From the NCBI RefSeq assembly GCF_022763525.1, contig NZ_JALEGG010000007.1:1-64000 (forward strand): 64,000 bases of DNA, in the 5' to 3' direction. Numbering within the stretch: position 1 is the stretch's first letter; the number at the start of each line of letters is the position of its first letter. The notes beneath the pieces were generated by a model. It had not been told where the DNA came from and searched no databases. It saw only the letters and a list, made by a program, of their open reading frames with translations. This document shows, piece after piece, positions 62,770 through 64,000 of the stretch. A program made the position numbers and the translations under genes. The DNA comes from Acidovorax sp. Lineage in GTDB: Bacteria; Pseudomonadota; Gammaproteobacteria; Burkholderiales; Burkholderiaceae_C.

Positions 62770-63153
62770 TCAGTCCGCATGGTTCACGTAGAAAACCCCG
62801 TCCGCGTCTTCGCCCACTTCCAGCGCAATACGGCGGCGGCCCGTGCGGTGAAACAGCGACCGCGCCGTGTCTGCAATCTCGCAGTGATGCGCCACGAGCA
62901 GGCCCAGCAGTTCGGCGGCGGTGCCTTGCTTTGCGCCGGTGCCGGCGCCGCGCCGGGGCCAGGCCACGTCCACGCCGATGACATCGGTGCCCTCGGTGTA
63001 GTCCATGTGGATATGCTGGCCCGTGCGCCGGGTGGCCCGCTGCCGCTCTTTCTGGAGCATCGAGCGCACGACATCGAGCGACGCGCCCGGGTCTTCCTCT
63101 CCGGCAACGGAGTCAAGAATGTGGGCTTCGGACAGGTTGGGCTGGCTGGACAT
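62770..63153 (-). CDS. Hypothetical protein
   Basis: I do not recognise this gene. The ATG at 63153 (MSSQPNLSEAHILDSVAGEE) gives 127 residues; the track start at 63201 adds a stretch that looks non-coding. The protein is soluble and mixed alpha/beta (VDVAWPRRGAGTG, then RRRIALEVGEDADGVFYVNHAD). The final motif and coding-strand composition suggest a real gene. It converges on the yitT-like gene with 51 bp between stops and has no clear partner. Confidence 0.6.
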   Translation of the reverse strand: MSSQPNLSEAHILDSVAGEEDPGASLDVVRSMLQKERQRATRRTGQHIHMDYTEGTDVIGVDVAWPRRGAGTGAKQGTAAELLGLLVAHHCEIADTARSLFHRTGRRRIALEVGEDADGVFYVNHAD

Positions 63154-63556
63154 GGTGGCGACCTCGCAGGACAACACGCAGAACCGCATGCCCCGCGGCA
63201 CACAGACCTGCTAACGCAGCCGACATTGGCTGCAACAGGCTCCACGGCGGCGTGGGATGGGCGCCTTCCCATCGTCACCATCGCAAGCACCACGGCGTGG
63301 GCCTCCATGCAACCCATTGAGCGCTGGCGGCAACTGCGAGCGTGTCGGAAATCTTCGCACCGTGGGGTCGGCGTGGTCTGGTGCGCTCGGGTTCTCACAG
63401 CGCACCGGCACATCGGTGCCCGGCCCAGCATGGGGCCGGAGGCCACGCCGCGCGCCGTCTGAGGGGGCGGGCAGGGCAGGGGGCACAGGGCGGGGGATCA
63501 ATCCCCCGAAACTCGCACGATTGCTATGTTTTTGATAGCTATCTGCGCTCTTCGGA
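63154..63556. other. Gene-poor interval before the LRR gene
   Basis: This 403-bp stretch holds no convincing ORF; the 220-residue minus ORF at 62784-63446 is a shadow of the hypothetical gene, with a Cys/Arg-rich translation. A GGGGGATCAATCCCCC hairpin is at 63493-63508, 49 bp after the end of the LRR gene, and could terminate it. A dispersed repeat copy lies at 63521-63572. Confidence 0.55.
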
Positions 63557-63572
63557 TCAGCGAGGACGGCCT
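63521..63572 (+). repeat. Dispersed palindromic repeat, copy 9 (diverged) at the LRR gene 3' end
   Basis: TTGCTATGTTTTTGATAGCT, then ATCTGCGCTCTTCGG, then ATCAGCGAGGACGGCC. The block order is that of the family. It overlaps the stop codon and last five codons of the IPTL-CTERM protein. Confidence 0.7.
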
Positions 63573-64000
63573 GTAGCGCTCAAATCCCTTTTGCGTTGCA
63601 GTGCCCGCACGCCCAGCGTTGCCGCCGCCAATGACAGTAGCGCCAGCGCCCACTCTCCCAGCGTGGGCACGGCCGTGGCAGGCCCTGGCGGCGCGCCGTT
63701 GCACTGGGCGTGCCAGGGGGTGACGCCGGTGGCGACGTTCCAGTCGTTGCTGGCGGACGGCGTTAGCGGATTGGGGCACAGGATGGATTGCCCGGTGAGC
63801 AGCGAATTCGGCGCGGCGGGCACGGGGCCGGTGAGTTGGTTCTGTTGCGCCACCAGGATTTGCAGGCCGGGAGGTAGTGCGGGAATGGAGCCGCTGAGCT
63901 GGTTCGCTTGCAGTGCCAGAATTTGCAACGCGGGCATGCCCGCCAGCGATGGAATGGTGCCCGTGATTTGGTTGTCAGACACGATGAGCCATTCGAGCGC
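63557..64000 (-). CDS. Plant-type leucine-rich-repeat surface protein with IPTL-CTERM tail, 5' end outside window
   Basis: The frame is open to the window edge, giving 147 visible C-terminal residues. The first visible part is plant-type LRR sequence (LEWLIVSDNQITGTIPSLAG, then LQANQLSGSIP and QQNQLTGPVP), with the LxGxIP variant seen in receptor-like proteins. After a Pro/Ser-rich spacer containing two Cys, the C-terminus is an IPTL-CTERM sorting signal: VPTLGEWALALLSLAAATLG, a membrane helix, then ALQRKRDLSATGRPR. Such tails mark exported proteins that are processed at the membrane and delivered to the cell surface. The N-terminus and signal peptide lie beyond 64000. Confidence 0.85.
   Translation of the reverse strand, partial: ALEWLIVSDNQITGTIPSLAGMPALQILALQANQLSGSIPALPPGLQILVAQQNQLTGPVPAAPNSLLTGQSILCPNPLTPSASNDWNVATGVTPWHAQCNGAPPGPATAVPTLGEWALALLSLAAATLGVRALQRKRDLSATGRPR

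Noticed and set aside
62784-63446. 220-residue Cys/Arg-rich ORF
   Set aside because: The composition is that of a shadow frame over the 127-residue hypothetical gene and an empty interval.

Overview
The window is GC-rich, densely packed chromosomal DNA from a betaproteobacterium, almost certainly a Comamonadaceae member (Acidovorax or a close relative). The gene orders ftsY//M16-M16-rsmD, rhodanese-grxC-secB-gpsA next to gpmA-ctpA, and scpA-DUF3460 support this, as does a family of short palindromic repeats (consensus roughly GCTATCAAA..TAGCTGC..GCGCTT..ATAAGCGCTGG) that I associate with this family. No rRNA, tRNA, CRISPR array, insertion sequence or prophage was found.

Layout. 1-6.4 kb: a truncated PAS/GGDEF sensor, ftsY, two M16 peptidase-like genes and rsmD. 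6.6-12.2 kb: a minus-strand accessory block with five small or unusual envelope genes, including a HExxH metalloprotease fused to a TPM domain, then a LuxR-type regulator and a DUF3667 zinc-ribbon membrane protein. 12.5-21.8 kb: coaD, lysR/lysA, a 24-residue membrane peptide gene, gpsA-secB-grxC-rhodanese, gpmA, ctpA and a ThiF/MoeB enzyme. 22-27.4 kb: a NarL-type two-component system with an extra receiver protein, three small envelope-stress-type genes and a zinc-ribbon metallopeptidase. 27.5-31.5 kb: panC-panB and nadC-nadA.

31.7-44.1 kb is a nine-gene minus-strand operon for an NRPS-independent (NIS) siderophore. In transcription order it holds a TonB-dependent receptor, a PLP decarboxylase (SbnH-like), a SbnA-like PLP synthase, an octopine/nopaline-dehydrogenase-family protein, one IucA/IucC synthetase, an MFS exporter, a binding protein, a FecCD permease and an ABC ATPase. 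A Fur-like box sits between the -35 and -10 of its apparent promoter. I propose that the opine-type dehydrogenase replaces SbnB in making 2,3-diaminopropionate, and that the single synthetase plus decarboxylase build a citrate siderophore on a diaminopropionate/ethylenediamine core.

44.2-50.8 kb: a pabB-pabC fusion on the plus strand, then a minus-strand set (tautomerase, NPPY methyltransferase, PurD-like ATP-grasp ligase, haem-oxygenase-like putative diiron oxidase) that I cannot match to a known pathway. It is the second candidate for an undescribed system. 51-64 kb: a periplasmic alpha-carbonic anhydrase, a cofactor run (nadB-queE-queD-panD-bioA-bioD-bioF, nearly all overlapping or tightly spaced), scpA, a DUF3460 gene, a BamE-like lipoprotein, a SulP transporter, a YitT protein and, at the edge, a plant-type leucine-rich-repeat protein with an IPTL-CTERM tail.

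The window is rich in cofactor synthesis: panB/C/D and coaD, nadA/B/C, three biotin genes, two queuosine genes and pabBC. All functional statements come from reading the sequence and from family knowledge; no database search was run.
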